A stretch of 64,000 nucleotides of DNA from Bacteroidales bacterium (GTDB taxonomy: Bacteria; Bacteroidota; Bacteroidia; Bacteroidales; F082): positions 62,001-126,000 of the forward strand of contig JALNZU010000002.1 of the NCBI GenBank assembly GCA_023229245.1, in the 5' to 3' direction. The first letter of the stretch is position 1, and every line of letters begins with the position of its first letter. Below, in pieces: positions 53,182 to 62,236 of the stretch. The notes under the pieces were generated by a model, which was given only the letters and a program-made list of their open reading frames with translations, was not told the DNA's origin and did not search any database. A program made the translations under genes and the position numbers.

Positions 53182-53236
53182 TCTCGTCCATCAGCTTTGG
53201 CAGCAATCGGGCATCATATATCATGTCAGCAGTATT

Positions 53237-54172
53237 ATGACGTATCAGATAGCACATGAAAGTCTGAGCAGGTTTGGAAGTCTTGAATTTCTGGCCCGTC
53301 AGGTAGTAGAAGGGTTTATTACCGGATTGCATAAGAGTCCTTTTCATGGTTTTTCGGTTGAATTTTCGGAGCATCGGCTTTACAACACAGGAGAATCAAC
53401 TCAACATATTGATTGGAAGCTATTTGCCCGTACTGAGAAGCTGTTTGTAAAACGGTTTGAAGAAGAAACAAATCTGCGTTGTCAGATCGTTATAGACCGC
53501 TCATCTTCAATGTATTTTCCACTACGTCCTAAGCCTGACCCTAATGTACCGGATAAGTTTTTGTTTTCGGTCTATTCGGCTGCCAGTTTGATGGAGCTGA
53601 TGCGTCGTCAACGCGATGCGGTAGGGTTAAGTCTGTTTGACGACAGTTTGCAACTACATACCAAAGCTCGTTCTAATCGGGCTCATCATCAGTATTTGTT
53701 GTCGGAGTTAGAACGGCTTATTGGTCATCAACGTGAGCATAGAGGCAAAGGTACTGCAACAGCCCATGCGTTGCATCAGGTAGCCGAGCTAAGCCATCAA
53801 CGCTCGTTGATCATTATCTTCAGCGATATGTTTGACAATACCGATACTATGCCAGAGCTATTTGCTGCGCTTCAGCACCTACGCTACAACAAACACGAGG
53901 TAGTACTTTTTCATGTGACGGATCACCAAATGGAATTAGAGCTGATGGTGGACGATCGGCCTACCAAATTTGTGGACCTTGAGAGTGGAGAAAAGCTCCG
54001 GCTCAACCCTATGCAAATCAGAGAAGCTTATCGTGATGCTATGGTCAGACAGAAAAATGAGCTGAAGCTAAAATGTGGACAATACTCCATCGATTATGTG
54101 GAAGCCAATATCAACAAAGGCTACCATCAGGTATTGATGGAATATATGATAAAGCGTAGCCGTCTGTACTGA
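53237..54172 (+). CDS. DUF58 protein (von Willebrand-A-like)
   Basis: 311 residues, no signal peptide or membrane helix. The DUF58 core is HRLYNTGESTQHIDWKLFARTEKLFVKRFEEETNL (about 50-84), followed by a vWA-like domain (about 85-300) starting IVIDRSSSMYFP, a metal-ion (MIDAS) type D-x-S-x-S. DUF58 proteins usually stand beside a MoxR AAA+ ATPase and act with it in envelope or metallo-enzyme processes; no moxR is adjacent here. The MIDAS-like site is intact (Asp-Arg-Ser-Ser-Ser). Confidence 0.87.
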   Translation: MTYQIAHESLSRFGSLEFLARQVVEGFITGLHKSPFHGFSVEFSEHRLYNTGESTQHIDWKLFARTEKLFVKRFEEETNLRCQIVIDRSSSMYFPLRPKPDPNVPDKFLFSVYSAASLMELMRRQRDAVGLSLFDDSLQLHTKARSNRAHHQYLLSELERLIGHQREHRGKGTATAHALHQVAELSHQRSLIIIFSDMFDNTDTMPELFAALQHLRYNKHEVVLFHVTDHQMELELMVDDRPTKFVDLESGEKLRLNPMQIREAYRDAMVRQKNELKLKCGQYSIDYVEANINKGYHQVLMEYMIKRSRLY

Positions 54173-54220
54173 GATACCGAAAAACAAAAAAAGTAAAAAA
54201 GCAAAACTGTCGGGCTGATG

Positions 54221-54242
54221 ATATAGCAATTGAATGCTATAT
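54221..54242. promoter_or_regulatory. inverted repeat overlapping the speA promoter
   Basis: Perfect 8-bp repeat ATATAGCA (54221-54228) and TGCTATAT (54235-54242) with a 6-nt centre, four bp upstream of the -7 box. It covers the place where a -33 element would be, so it is a candidate operator for speA. It could alternatively belong to the end of the DUF58 transcript, but there is no T-run. Confidence 0.4.
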
Positions 54243-54246
54243 TTCA

Positions 54247-54254
54247 TAGCTTTG
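54247..54254 (+). promoter_or_regulatory. -7 element of speA
   Basis: TAGCTTTG fits TAnnTTTG. The transcript would start near 54261, a leader of about 70 nt before the ATG at 54332. Confidence 0.5.
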
Positions 54255-54331
54255 CGTTCCCAACACCGTATCATTCGGTTAATGTTGGAGAGGCTAAATA
54301 ACTATCACTCAAACCTTAACATCAGTTTCCC

Positions 54332-56224
54332 ATGAGAAAATGGCGTATAGAAGATTCGGCTGAGTTGTACAACATCAATGGGTGGGGTATCAACTATTTT
54401 TCTATCAACGAAAAAGGAAATGTATCGGTTACACCCCGTGGTAATGATATTTCTATTGATATGCGGGAGCTGTTGGATGACCTGTCGTTACGCGATGTTT
54501 CAACACCTGTATTGATCCGGTTTCCAGATATATTGGATCAGCGTATCGAGCAGATGGATCACAGCTTCAAAGTGGCTGCCGAAGAGTATGAATTCAAAGG
54601 CAAGAACTTTATAGTGTATCCTATCAAGGTGAACCAGATGCGCCCTGTTGTCGAGGAAATAGTGGATCATGGCAAGAAGTTCAATATAGGTCTGGAGGCC
54701 GGTTCTAAACCCGAGCTACACGCTATTATTGGCATCAATACTAACAATGAATCGCTTATCATTTGTAATGGGTATAAAGACGAGAGTTATATTGAGCTGG
54801 CATTATTAGCCCAAAAAATGGGTCGTGCAATTTTCATAGTAGTTGAAAAGCTGAACGAGCTTCGTTTGATCTCTCGTATTGCCAAGCGATTAAAGGTTCG
54901 TCCGAATATTGGTGTGCGCATCAAATTAGCCAGCTCGGGCAGTGGCAAATGGGAGGACTCTGGAGGCGATGTGAGCAAATTTGGTCTTACATCAAGTGAG
55001 CTGTTAGAGGCCTTAGATTTCTTAGAAAAGAACAATATGAAATCTTGTCTTCGGCTGATCCATTTTCACATTGGCAGTCAGGTAACCAAAATACGTCGAA
55101 TCAAGTTAGCACTCCGGGAAGCAGCCCAGTTTTACGTTCAGCTTTATAAGTTAGGCTTTCATATCGAATTTGTGGATGTAGGTGGTGGCTTAGGTGTGGA
55201 CTACGACGGCACACGCTCGGCTAACAGCAGCAGCAGCGTCAATTACAGCATACAAGAATATGTGAACGATGCCACTTCAGCTATGGTGGATGCCAGCGAC
55301 AAGAACGACATACCTCATCCGAATATCATCACCGAATCGGGGCGCTCGCTGACAGCACATCATTCGGTATTGGTTTTTGAAGTGTTGGAGTGTACCAGCT
55401 TACCTAAGTGGAATGACGACGAAGAGGTGGAAGAGGATGATCATGAGTTAGTACATGAGCTGTACCAATCATGGGAAGACCTTAACCAGCCTAATATGTT
55501 AGAGACATGGCACGATGCCCAGCAGATACGCGAGGAAGCTTTGGATCGGTTCAGCTTAGGACTTTTAGATTTAGTGACACGAGCCAAGATAGAACGACTT
55601 TTCTGGAGCATAGCCCGTGAAGTATATCAGATGTCGAGTGAGATGAAACGCCCACCAGAAGAACTGATCAACATGCCGAAACTCTTATCGGATAAATATT
55701 TCTGTAATTTCTCTTTGTTTCAATCACTACCCGATTCATGGGCTATCGACCAGGTATTTCCAATTATCCCGCTTCATCGCCTTGATGAAAAACCCGACCG
55801 CTATGCCACATTGCAAGATATCACCTGCGATTCGGATGGAAAGATCGACAACTTCATCTCTACACGTAACTATTCCCACCACCTTCCGGTTCATAGCCTG
55901 AAAAGCAGAGAATCGTACTATATGGGAGTATTCCTGACAGGAGCCTATCAAGAAATATTAGGCGATCTGCATAATCTGTTTGGCGATACAAATGCCGTAC
56001 ATATATCCATTGATTCAAAAGGCTATAAAATTGATCAGATCATTGATGGTGAAACAGTAGCCGAAGTATTGGATTATGTTCAATATAACGCTAAAAAATT
56101 AGTCAGGACAGTAGAAACATGGGTTACGCTATCCGTAAAACAAGCTAAGATCACTGCAGAAGAAGGCAAGGAATTCCTTTCAATATACCGAAGCGGTTTG
56201 TATGGATATACTTATTTGGAATAG
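54332..56224 (+). CDS. speA: biosynthetic arginine decarboxylase
   Basis: 630-residue PLP enzyme (alanine-racemase fold, fold-type III) that makes agmatine from arginine for polyamine synthesis. The PLP Lys is in NFIVYPIKVNQMRPVVEEI (about 90-108). Other blocks are GLEAGSKPELHA, RLIHFHIGSQVTKI (about 238-252), FVDVGGGLGVDYDGT (PLP phosphate loop), IITESGRSLTAHHSV and, at the C-terminus, YYMGVFLTGAYQEILGDLHNLFGD with the substrate-binding Asp. Length and order match SpeA, not lysine decarboxylase. No other polyamine gene lies next to it. Confidence 0.95.
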   Translation: MRKWRIEDSAELYNINGWGINYFSINEKGNVSVTPRGNDISIDMRELLDDLSLRDVSTPVLIRFPDILDQRIEQMDHSFKVAAEEYEFKGKNFIVYPIKVNQMRPVVEEIVDHGKKFNIGLEAGSKPELHAIIGINTNNESLIICNGYKDESYIELALLAQKMGRAIFIVVEKLNELRLISRIAKRLKVRPNIGVRIKLASSGSGKWEDSGGDVSKFGLTSSELLEALDFLEKNNMKSCLRLIHFHIGSQVTKIRRIKLALREAAQFYVQLYKLGFHIEFVDVGGGLGVDYDGTRSANSSSSVNYSIQEYVNDATSAMVDASDKNDIPHPNIITESGRSLTAHHSVLVFEVLECTSLPKWNDDEEVEEDDHELVHELYQSWEDLNQPNMLETWHDAQQIREEALDRFSLGLLDLVTRAKIERLFWSIAREVYQMSSEMKRPPEELINMPKLLSDKYFCNFSLFQSLPDSWAIDQVFPIIPLHRLDEKPDRYATLQDITCDSDGKIDNFISTRNYSHHLPVHSLKSRESYYMGVFLTGAYQEILGDLHNLFGDTNAVHISIDSKGYKIDQIIDGETVAEVLDYVQYNAKKLVRTVETWVTLSVKQAKITAEEGKEFLSIYRSGLYGYTYLE

Positions 56225-56370
56225 GGCATATTTCATTAGTAATACGATCCAAGCTTCAAGCTAATCAAGGCTTCCGAATCAGCCAATACCCAAACATACG
56301 GTAATAAGTATTTCGCCTTTTTCATTCCAAATAAACTCTACAAGCTTCAGTAGGTTTTGGCATATTATTT

Positions 56371-56378
56371 TACCTTTG
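56371..56378 (+). promoter_or_regulatory. -7 element of the tricorn-like gene
   Basis: TACCTTTG matches TAnnTTTG, 29 bp ahead of the ATG at 56408. No -33 TTTG at proper spacing (a TTTTG is only 11 bp away). Confidence 0.5.
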
Positions 56379-56407
56379 TATGTTATTAATTTCTAAATAA
56401 ATTTTCG

Positions 56408-59400
56408 ATGAAAAAAGGCATTTTTATTTTCTTGTTCTCATTGTTTCTAATAGGTCTTCAAGCACAGGAAGCGAGACTTTTACGTTTTCCCACTACCAAT
56501 GGAAACGATATAGTATTTTCCTATGCCGGCGATTTGTATAAAGTTTCCGTAGAAGGAGGTCAAGCCGAGCGTCTCACCTCTCATTTGGGTTATGAGATGT
56601 TTCCTAAGTTCTCACCTGATGGTACTACTATTGCTTTTACCGGCCAATATGATGGCAATACCGAGATTTATACCATACCGGTTACCGGAGGTGAGCCTCT
56701 TCGTTTGACATACACTTCCAACAACCCACGCGACGATCTGGGTGATCGTATGGGGCCTAACAACATAGTTATGGGATGGACACCTGACGGAGATCAAATT
56801 ATTTATCGCAACCGTATTGCCGACGGCTTTGTAGGAAAGCTGTTTCAGGTAGATAAAGAGGGAGGACTATCGCAAGCTATCCCACTACCCGAAGGTGGCT
56901 TTTGCAGCTACTCACCCGATGGAAAAAAGTTAGCATATAACCGTGTCATGCGTGAGTTTCGTACATGGAAATATTATAAAGGTGGAATGGCAGATGATAT
57001 ATGGATATACGATCCGGAGGCCAAAACAGTTGAAAATATTACAAACAACGATGCACAAGATATAATGCCGATGTGGATAGGTGATAAGATTTATTTCATA
57101 TCCGATCGCGACTGGACAATGAACCTGTTCTCGTATCATACCGTCACAAAAGAAACTATCAAACTAACTGATTTCACCGATTTCGACATCAAGTTCCCAA
57201 GTGCACACGGTACTACTATCGTATTTGAAAACGGAGGATATATATACACCTTTGACACACAAACCGGAAACACAGAAAAAGTCACTATCAACCTTACCTC
57301 CGATAATATTTATGCCCGAAGTGAAATAAAAGAAGGCAGTAAATATATCACTCAGGCAAGTCTATCGCCTGATGGTGAGCGTATAGCTGTTACGGCTCGT
57401 GGTGAGGTATTTAATATTCCAACAAAAAAAGGAGTGACAAGAAATATCACCCGTAGCCCTGGTGCTCACGAGCGCAACGGACAATGGTCGCCCGACGGGA
57501 AATATATAGCATATATCTCAGACAGCACCGGTGAGACAGAACTTTATATACAAGATGTGGAAGGCACTGAACCTGTCAGTATTACCTCCAACAACGACAC
57601 TTACATACGAAGCTTCACATGGAGCCCCGATTCTAAATCAATTGTGTACACCGACAGACAAAACCGACTGAATATAATCGACATAGCTTCAAAGCAGGTG
57701 ACCACACTGCTACAAGACCCGTTAGGAGAACCTTCGGGTGTGAGCTTCTCGCCCGACAGCAAATGGCTGACTTATACACGCATGGAATCAAACAACTTCA
57801 ACCTGATCTATGTGTATAATCTGGCTGACAAAAAAGAATATCCAATTACCGATAAATGGTACGAGTCCTATAATCCCATATTCAGCAAAGACGGAAAATA
57901 TATAGTGTTCTCATCCTCCCGTGATTTTAATCCAATATATGGCAGCAAGGAATGGAACCATGTTTATACCTATAATAATGGTGTGTATATCAGTCTGCTA
58001 TCTAAAGATACTCCATCACCTTTCTTAGAAACCGACGCAGAAGTAAATAAAACCGAAGAGAAAAAATCAGAGAAAAAAGATGATGAAGTAAATGTTAAGA
58101 TCGACTTCGACGGCATTACCGACCGCATCGTTAAAATACCCGTTGAGCCGGGATATTATAGAAACTTTTTTATGGACGGTGATAAAATCTATTATTCCAA
58201 AGGCTCTACTGTAGCTATGTACGACCTCAACAATCAAAAGGAAGAGACTATAGTTGAAGGCGCTTTTATGTCGGTTGACTTTCATAGCAAAAAAGCCTTG
58301 TTCAGAAAGAACAAGCAGTTGTACGTTACTTCTATTCCTACCGGTAAGATTGAACTTAAAGAGGCTGTGAATCTGTCGAATATGAAGATCACTACCGATT
58401 ATCCTCAGGAATGGGCTCAGATATACAACGAGGCATGGCGTGTATTTCGGGATGGATTTTATGTGGACAATATGCATGGGGTCAACTGGCAGCAGATAAA
58501 AGAAAAATATGCCGTACTGCTTCCTTATGTCAAAAATCGCCTTGATCTGAATTATGTCATAGGCGAAATGATAAGCGAACTAAATTGCGGACATGCGTAT
58601 ATCACACCAGGTGAATTAGTCAAGATAGAACGTATCAGTACCGGTTTATTAGGTGCTGAGATTTCAAGAGATAAGAGCGGATTTTTCCGCCTTGAAAAAA
58701 TATTACAGGGTGAAAGCTGGGATAAGAACCTTCGTTCGCCACTACGTGAACCGGGTATAGATGCCAGACAAGGGGATTTCATAGTTGCAATAGATGGCAT
58801 AGCCACCAATACGGTAAACGATATGTATTCACTCTTAGTGGGTAAAGCAGAGATACCTACCGAGCTTATGCTGAACAGTAAGCCCGAGTTAAAAGGTGCA
58901 CGCAAAGTGGTGATCAGTCCGTTGGCCAATGAAAGTGCCCTTTATCATTATGAATGGGTGCAGAATAATTTAAAAAAGGTTGAAGAGGCTTCAAACGGAA
59001 GAATAGGCTATATCTATATACCCGATATGGGAGTGGACGGGCTGAACGAGTTCGCACGTTACTTCTATCCGCAGTTGGATAAAGAAGGACTGATCATTGA
59101 CGACCGAGCCAACGGAGGTGGTAATGTGTCACCAATGATATTAGAACGCTTAGCCCGTGAGCCTTATCGCTTGACAATGCGAAGAGGATCTACCAGAATA
59201 GGTACGGTACCCGATGCCGTGCAAGTAGGTCCGAAAGTATGCCTGATCAATAAATATTCTGCCTCCGACGGAGACTTATTCCCATGGGGATTTAAAGCTC
59301 TCGGACTTGGAAAACTTATTGGAACACGTACCTGGGGTGGAATAGTAGGCATATCGGGATCACTGCCATTTATTGATGGAACAGATATCAGGGTACCATT

Positions 59401-59608
59401 CTTCACAAGCTATGATGCCAAAACAGGTGAATGGATCATAGAAAATCATGGAGTTGACCCGGATATATTCGTCGACAACGATCCAATCAAAGAATGGGAT
59501 GGAGAAGACCAGCAGCTAAATAAAGCTATAGAAGAAGTAATGAAAGAGTTGGAAAACAGAGAACCTATCAAGCCAGTACCAACTCCAAGAATATGGAATA
59601 AACCATAA
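56408..59608 (+). CDS. tricorn-type protease (S41 family) with beta-propeller
   Basis: 1066 residues with a signal peptide (about 1-19, ending GLQAQ), so periplasmic or secreted. PD40/TolB-type propeller blades fill about 25-540 (for example KFSPDGTTIAFTGQYDGNTEIYTI). A Lys/Glu-rich spacer is at about 545-565. The C1-like helical part is at about 660-760 (EAWRVFRDGFYVDNMHGVNWQQI), a PDZ domain at about 770-850 and the S41 core at about 865-1045. The nucleophile is Ser953 in KYSASDGDLFPWGF, the His is in LNCGHAYI, and the Glu is in IIENHGVDPD. In archaeal tricorn a Ser precedes the His; here that position is Gly. It breaks down peptides; partners are unknown. A strong terminator follows. Confidence 0.9.
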   Translation: MKKGIFIFLFSLFLIGLQAQEARLLRFPTTNGNDIVFSYAGDLYKVSVEGGQAERLTSHLGYEMFPKFSPDGTTIAFTGQYDGNTEIYTIPVTGGEPLRLTYTSNNPRDDLGDRMGPNNIVMGWTPDGDQIIYRNRIADGFVGKLFQVDKEGGLSQAIPLPEGGFCSYSPDGKKLAYNRVMREFRTWKYYKGGMADDIWIYDPEAKTVENITNNDAQDIMPMWIGDKIYFISDRDWTMNLFSYHTVTKETIKLTDFTDFDIKFPSAHGTTIVFENGGYIYTFDTQTGNTEKVTINLTSDNIYARSEIKEGSKYITQASLSPDGERIAVTARGEVFNIPTKKGVTRNITRSPGAHERNGQWSPDGKYIAYISDSTGETELYIQDVEGTEPVSITSNNDTYIRSFTWSPDSKSIVYTDRQNRLNIIDIASKQVTTLLQDPLGEPSGVSFSPDSKWLTYTRMESNNFNLIYVYNLADKKEYPITDKWYESYNPIFSKDGKYIVFSSSRDFNPIYGSKEWNHVYTYNNGVYISLLSKDTPSPFLETDAEVNKTEEKKSEKKDDEVNVKIDFDGITDRIVKIPVEPGYYRNFFMDGDKIYYSKGSTVAMYDLNNQKEETIVEGAFMSVDFHSKKALFRKNKQLYVTSIPTGKIELKEAVNLSNMKITTDYPQEWAQIYNEAWRVFRDGFYVDNMHGVNWQQIKEKYAVLLPYVKNRLDLNYVIGEMISELNCGHAYITPGELVKIERISTGLLGAEISRDKSGFFRLEKILQGESWDKNLRSPLREPGIDARQGDFIVAIDGIATNTVNDMYSLLVGKAEIPTELMLNSKPELKGARKVVISPLANESALYHYEWVQNNLKKVEEASNGRIGYIYIPDMGVDGLNEFARYFYPQLDKEGLIIDDRANGGGNVSPMILERLAREPYRLTMRRGSTRIGTVPDAVQVGPKVCLINKYSASDGDLFPWGFKALGLGKLIGTRTWGGIVGISGSLPFIDGTDIRVPFFTSYDAKTGEWIIENHGVDPDIFVDNDPIKEWDGEDQQLNKAIEEVMKELENREPIKPVPTPRIWNKP

Positions 59609-59626
59609 CAAATAATTCTATACACT

Positions 59627-59660
59627 AAAACAGCCGTTTCTGATTTGAAACGGCTGTTTT
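59627..59660. terminator. intrinsic terminator after the tricorn-like gene
   Basis: A perfect 14-bp stem (59627-59640 with 59647-59660) containing CAGCCGTTTC/GAAACGGCTG, loop TGATTT, followed by a T-rich tail. It may act on both strands because the DUF4956 gene converges on it. Confidence 0.85.
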
Positions 59661-59710
59661 TATTTACAGGCAATCAATATGCATATACAATTATTACGAC
59701 TCAAGCTAAA

Positions 59711-60385
59711 TTAATCCTCATCAAAAAACAGATTAACCGATTTTACACCTGACATTTTTTTAATTTGCATGACAAGGTCTTTTCCCCGCGATTCGTGTTT
59801 GAGATTGATATAATATGAAAACTCCATCACCTCATTTTCCATTTCGCCCAAAGTTTTCACATTAACCAATTTATACCTGCGGCAATATTTCTTAAACTCA
59901 TCAATAAACGGACTATCAGGCAGTTGGGAATTTAGTGCAGTGATCTGTAACAAAAACTCTCTGCTTTGAGGCAGGATAAAGTTGTATTTATTCAATACCA
60001 GATGCACGCCTCCGACTATCAAAGTGCCAAAAAATGCAATCGAGTACAGCTTCACTCCTGCCGCTAAACCTATTGAAAGAGAGAAGAAAATAAACATTAT
60101 ATCCGATGCGTCTTTAACCGCCGTTCGGAAACGGATGATCGACATAGCACCTACCATACCAAACGCACGGGCGAGGTTATTGCCAATAACCATGATGACA
60201 ATAGTAGTGATCATTGTCAGCAATATTAGCGAGGCAGTAAAGGAGGCAGAATAATTAAGCCCTCTGTAGGTGTATTTATAGATCAATGCAATGATAATAC
60301 CACACAACAAAGCAACCAGCACATTGGCTATAACTTCGACTGTTGAAATGCTAAATACAAATATATTTTGAAAATCAGTGACCAT
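59711..60385 (-). CDS. DUF4956 membrane protein
   Basis: 224 residues with about four membrane helices in the first 135 residues (ANVLVALLCGIIIALIYKY, FTASLILLTMITTIVIMVIG, DIMFIFFSLSIGLAAGV, LYSIAFFGTLIVGGVHLVL). The conserved loop AFGMVGAMSIIRFRTAVKDASD between helices is the DUF4956 hallmark. A cytoplasmic C-terminal domain (about 145-224) looks ferredoxin-like (FSYYINLKHESRGKDLVMQIKKM). DUF4956 genes usually lie next to VTC polyphosphate polymerases, as here (19-bp gap), so it probably serves as a membrane partner of that enzyme. Function unproven. Confidence 0.87.
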   Translation of the reverse strand: MVTDFQNIFVFSISTVEVIANVLVALLCGIIIALIYKYTYRGLNYSASFTASLILLTMITTIVIMVIGNNLARAFGMVGAMSIIRFRTAVKDASDIMFIFFSLSIGLAAGVKLYSIAFFGTLIVGGVHLVLNKYNFILPQSREFLLQITALNSQLPDSPFIDEFKKYCRRYKLVNVKTLGEMENEVMEFSYYINLKHESRGKDLVMQIKKMSGVKSVNLFFDED

Positions 60386-60404
60386 ACTATTCTTTCAATG
60401 AGTT

Positions 60405-61148
60405 TTAAAAAGTAATCATTTTACGTTGCGAACTGGCATCATATCCTTGCGTGTATTTCGATATCGCCTCGTGTCTGAGGCCAAATTCACCAACTAAGGA
60501 GCGAGCCCAAACAGGCATATGAGGAGTGAAATATTTTATTTCCAACACAAAATGCCTGTCAAACACATAACTGAAGTTACCATCTTCAAAGAGCATATCC
60601 ATAGTAGGATATTGGATGCTTCGGATATTTTTATCAAAAGTGATGCGAACTCCATGATCAAACTTACCATGCCATGCCTCTCTTTCATAAACTATCAACA
60701 CGCTTGGATGGAGGCTGTCTTTTTTCACATGATACAAAAACCGGTTGGCATCATCGTACTGTATCTCACACTGATCGGTATTGATGATATACTTATCTAC
60801 GCTACCCGAATTCAGCACATCTTCCACATGATCGTACCGAAAATAGCTTCGATGCTTTTTAATGCGGTCTTCTATTTTTCGTTTTATCTCGAAAACTACT
60901 TTTTTATCCGGCTCAAAAGTATTGTACCCTCTTATCCTGAATTTTCTACGCAAGAGCAATCCTGCCCTTTTTTCATCATAAAAATCAAGGCTGTGGTTAT
61001 CAAAATAAATACTTCGTACGGTATATTGCATCAGGCCGCTCTCAGATGGACGTATATGCTTGTCATACACTACAAAAGGCTTGATCCTGGTTCTAAGCTG
61101 ATTCATTAACTCATTTGGTACCAGGTACTTTCGTTCATATCTGAGCAT
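60405..61148 (-). CDS. VTC-domain polyphosphate polymerase
   Basis: 247 residues from the ATG at 61148 (MLRYERKYLVP); a TTG at 61160 that overlaps the upstream gene is possible but unneeded. The VTC tunnel-fold domain is covered: RYERKYLVPN, TVRSIYFDNHSLDFYDEK, LLRRKFRIRGYN, VVFEIKRKI, VYEREAWHG, RITFDKNIRS and FVLEIKYFTPHMP. The basic and acidic residues needed for ATP-dependent polyphosphate synthesis in yeast Vtc4 have counterparts. Cytoplasmic, with no SPX domain. It is between the HlyD-like gene (8 bp away) and DUF4956. Confidence 0.9.
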   Translation of the reverse strand: MLRYERKYLVPNELMNQLRTRIKPFVVYDKHIRPSESGLMQYTVRSIYFDNHSLDFYDEKRAGLLLRRKFRIRGYNTFEPDKKVVFEIKRKIEDRIKKHRSYFRYDHVEDVLNSGSVDKYIINTDQCEIQYDDANRFLYHVKKDSLHPSVLIVYEREAWHGKFDHGVRITFDKNIRSIQYPTMDMLFEDGNFSYVFDRHFVLEIKYFTPHMPVWARSLVGEFGLRHEAISKYTQGYDASSQRKMITF

Positions 61149-61156
61149 CTGCTTTC

Positions 61157-62236
61157 TCAATTCGCCACTACTATTCTAAACAATCTTCTGAAATACTCGG
61201 GTATAGTGATCCAGCCTGTGCTGATGGTGGCATCCAACATCATACCTGTCAGCACTTCTTCTTGATTTTCGGTCAGCGCCGCTGTAACAAACACATTTTG
61301 CCGCTGACCAACTATCTGAACGGAATTATCAATAAATACGATACGGGCTGTATAACTTGTTCCAAAAATATTCGACTTGACAATCAGATCATGGCCATTG
61401 CTTATATAAGGTAATTTATCAATAGCTATCGGCATGACAAACAGCAGCTGCGACCGATCCGCTACATTCAACACTATATCTTCTTCGTCCATAATATTTC
61501 GTTTGCCAACTATCTGACCTGTAAGTGGTGAGGTGATATGAAAAAATGACAGTCGTCTGTCGGCCTGCTCTACTTGAAGCTCAAGCGCATGTATAGAAGC
61601 ACGGATATAATCAACTTCTTCCTGTTTGGCACCAGTGATAAGCGACTCATAATTCGCCTTGGCTACATTAACATTTTGTTGTTTTACGATCATCTCAGTA
61701 TAAGATAGCTCATATTCCTCAGCCGGGATATATCCTTTTTGATACAGACCTTCATGCCTTTGGGTAAGCAGTTTTTGCGTACTGTATTCCTGTTCGGCTC
61801 TAAGCAAACTCTCATAAGCCATGCGAACACTTTCAGGCTTTTCACCGGAGGTATAAACTTTCAGCAAACTTTGCTGTACCTCCAATTCAGCCATCAATTC
61901 AACATATCTTTTTTCTTCTTCTGTTGAACGGATCAATCCTACGGTATCACCCAATCCAATCTTATCTGAATCGAACAGCTTATCTTTGAGTTGAAACTGA
62001 GCCAGATCACCTCTTTCAAATTCAGTGATAGTAAATTGGGTAGTTGAATTGATCAGGTTATTCTTGAAAACCGAGACCAAAGCACCCTTGGTATCTTTTT
62101 TCAATATCCACTCCTGAACAGGCATCACTATACCCCTTGAGTGAATATAATACGGGATACGTACATAATGAACTAAAAGAATCAAAATTACCGCAATCCC
62201 CAAAACGAAAAAAGTTCTCTTAAGTAATCTATTCAT
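61157..62236 (-). CDS. HlyD/RND-type membrane adaptor protein
   Basis: 359 residues. One N-terminal helix (about 8-27, TFFVLGIAVILILLVHYV) anchors it in the inner membrane, and the rest is periplasmic. It has the adaptor layout: a first lipoyl half, a long coiled-coil hairpin (about 105-220, EEKRYVELMAELEVQQSLLKVY and later LELQVEQADRRLS), then ITSPLTGQIVGKRNIMDEEDIVLNVADRS and a barrel domain. No ABC or RND pump and no TolC gene is adjacent, so it may work with the VTC/DUF4956 proteins or with distant partners. It forms an operon with VTC (8-bp gap). Confidence 0.85.
   Translation of the reverse strand: MNRLLKRTFFVLGIAVILILLVHYVRIPYYIHSRGIVMPVQEWILKKDTKGALVSVFKNNLINSTTQFTITEFERGDLAQFQLKDKLFDSDKIGLGDTVGLIRSTEEEKRYVELMAELEVQQSLLKVYTSGEKPESVRMAYESLLRAEQEYSTQKLLTQRHEGLYQKGYIPAEEYELSYTEMIVKQQNVNVAKANYESLITGAKQEEVDYIRASIHALELQVEQADRRLSFFHITSPLTGQIVGKRNIMDEEDIVLNVADRSQLLFVMPIAIDKLPYISNGHDLIVKSNIFGTSYTARIVFIDNSVQIVGQRQNVFVTAALTENQEEVLTGMMLDATISTGWITIPEYFRRLFRIVVAN

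Noticed and set aside
60519..61109. 196-codon plus-strand frame opposite the VTC gene
   Set aside because: The VTC gene on the minus strand has full family motifs; the opposite frame shows none.
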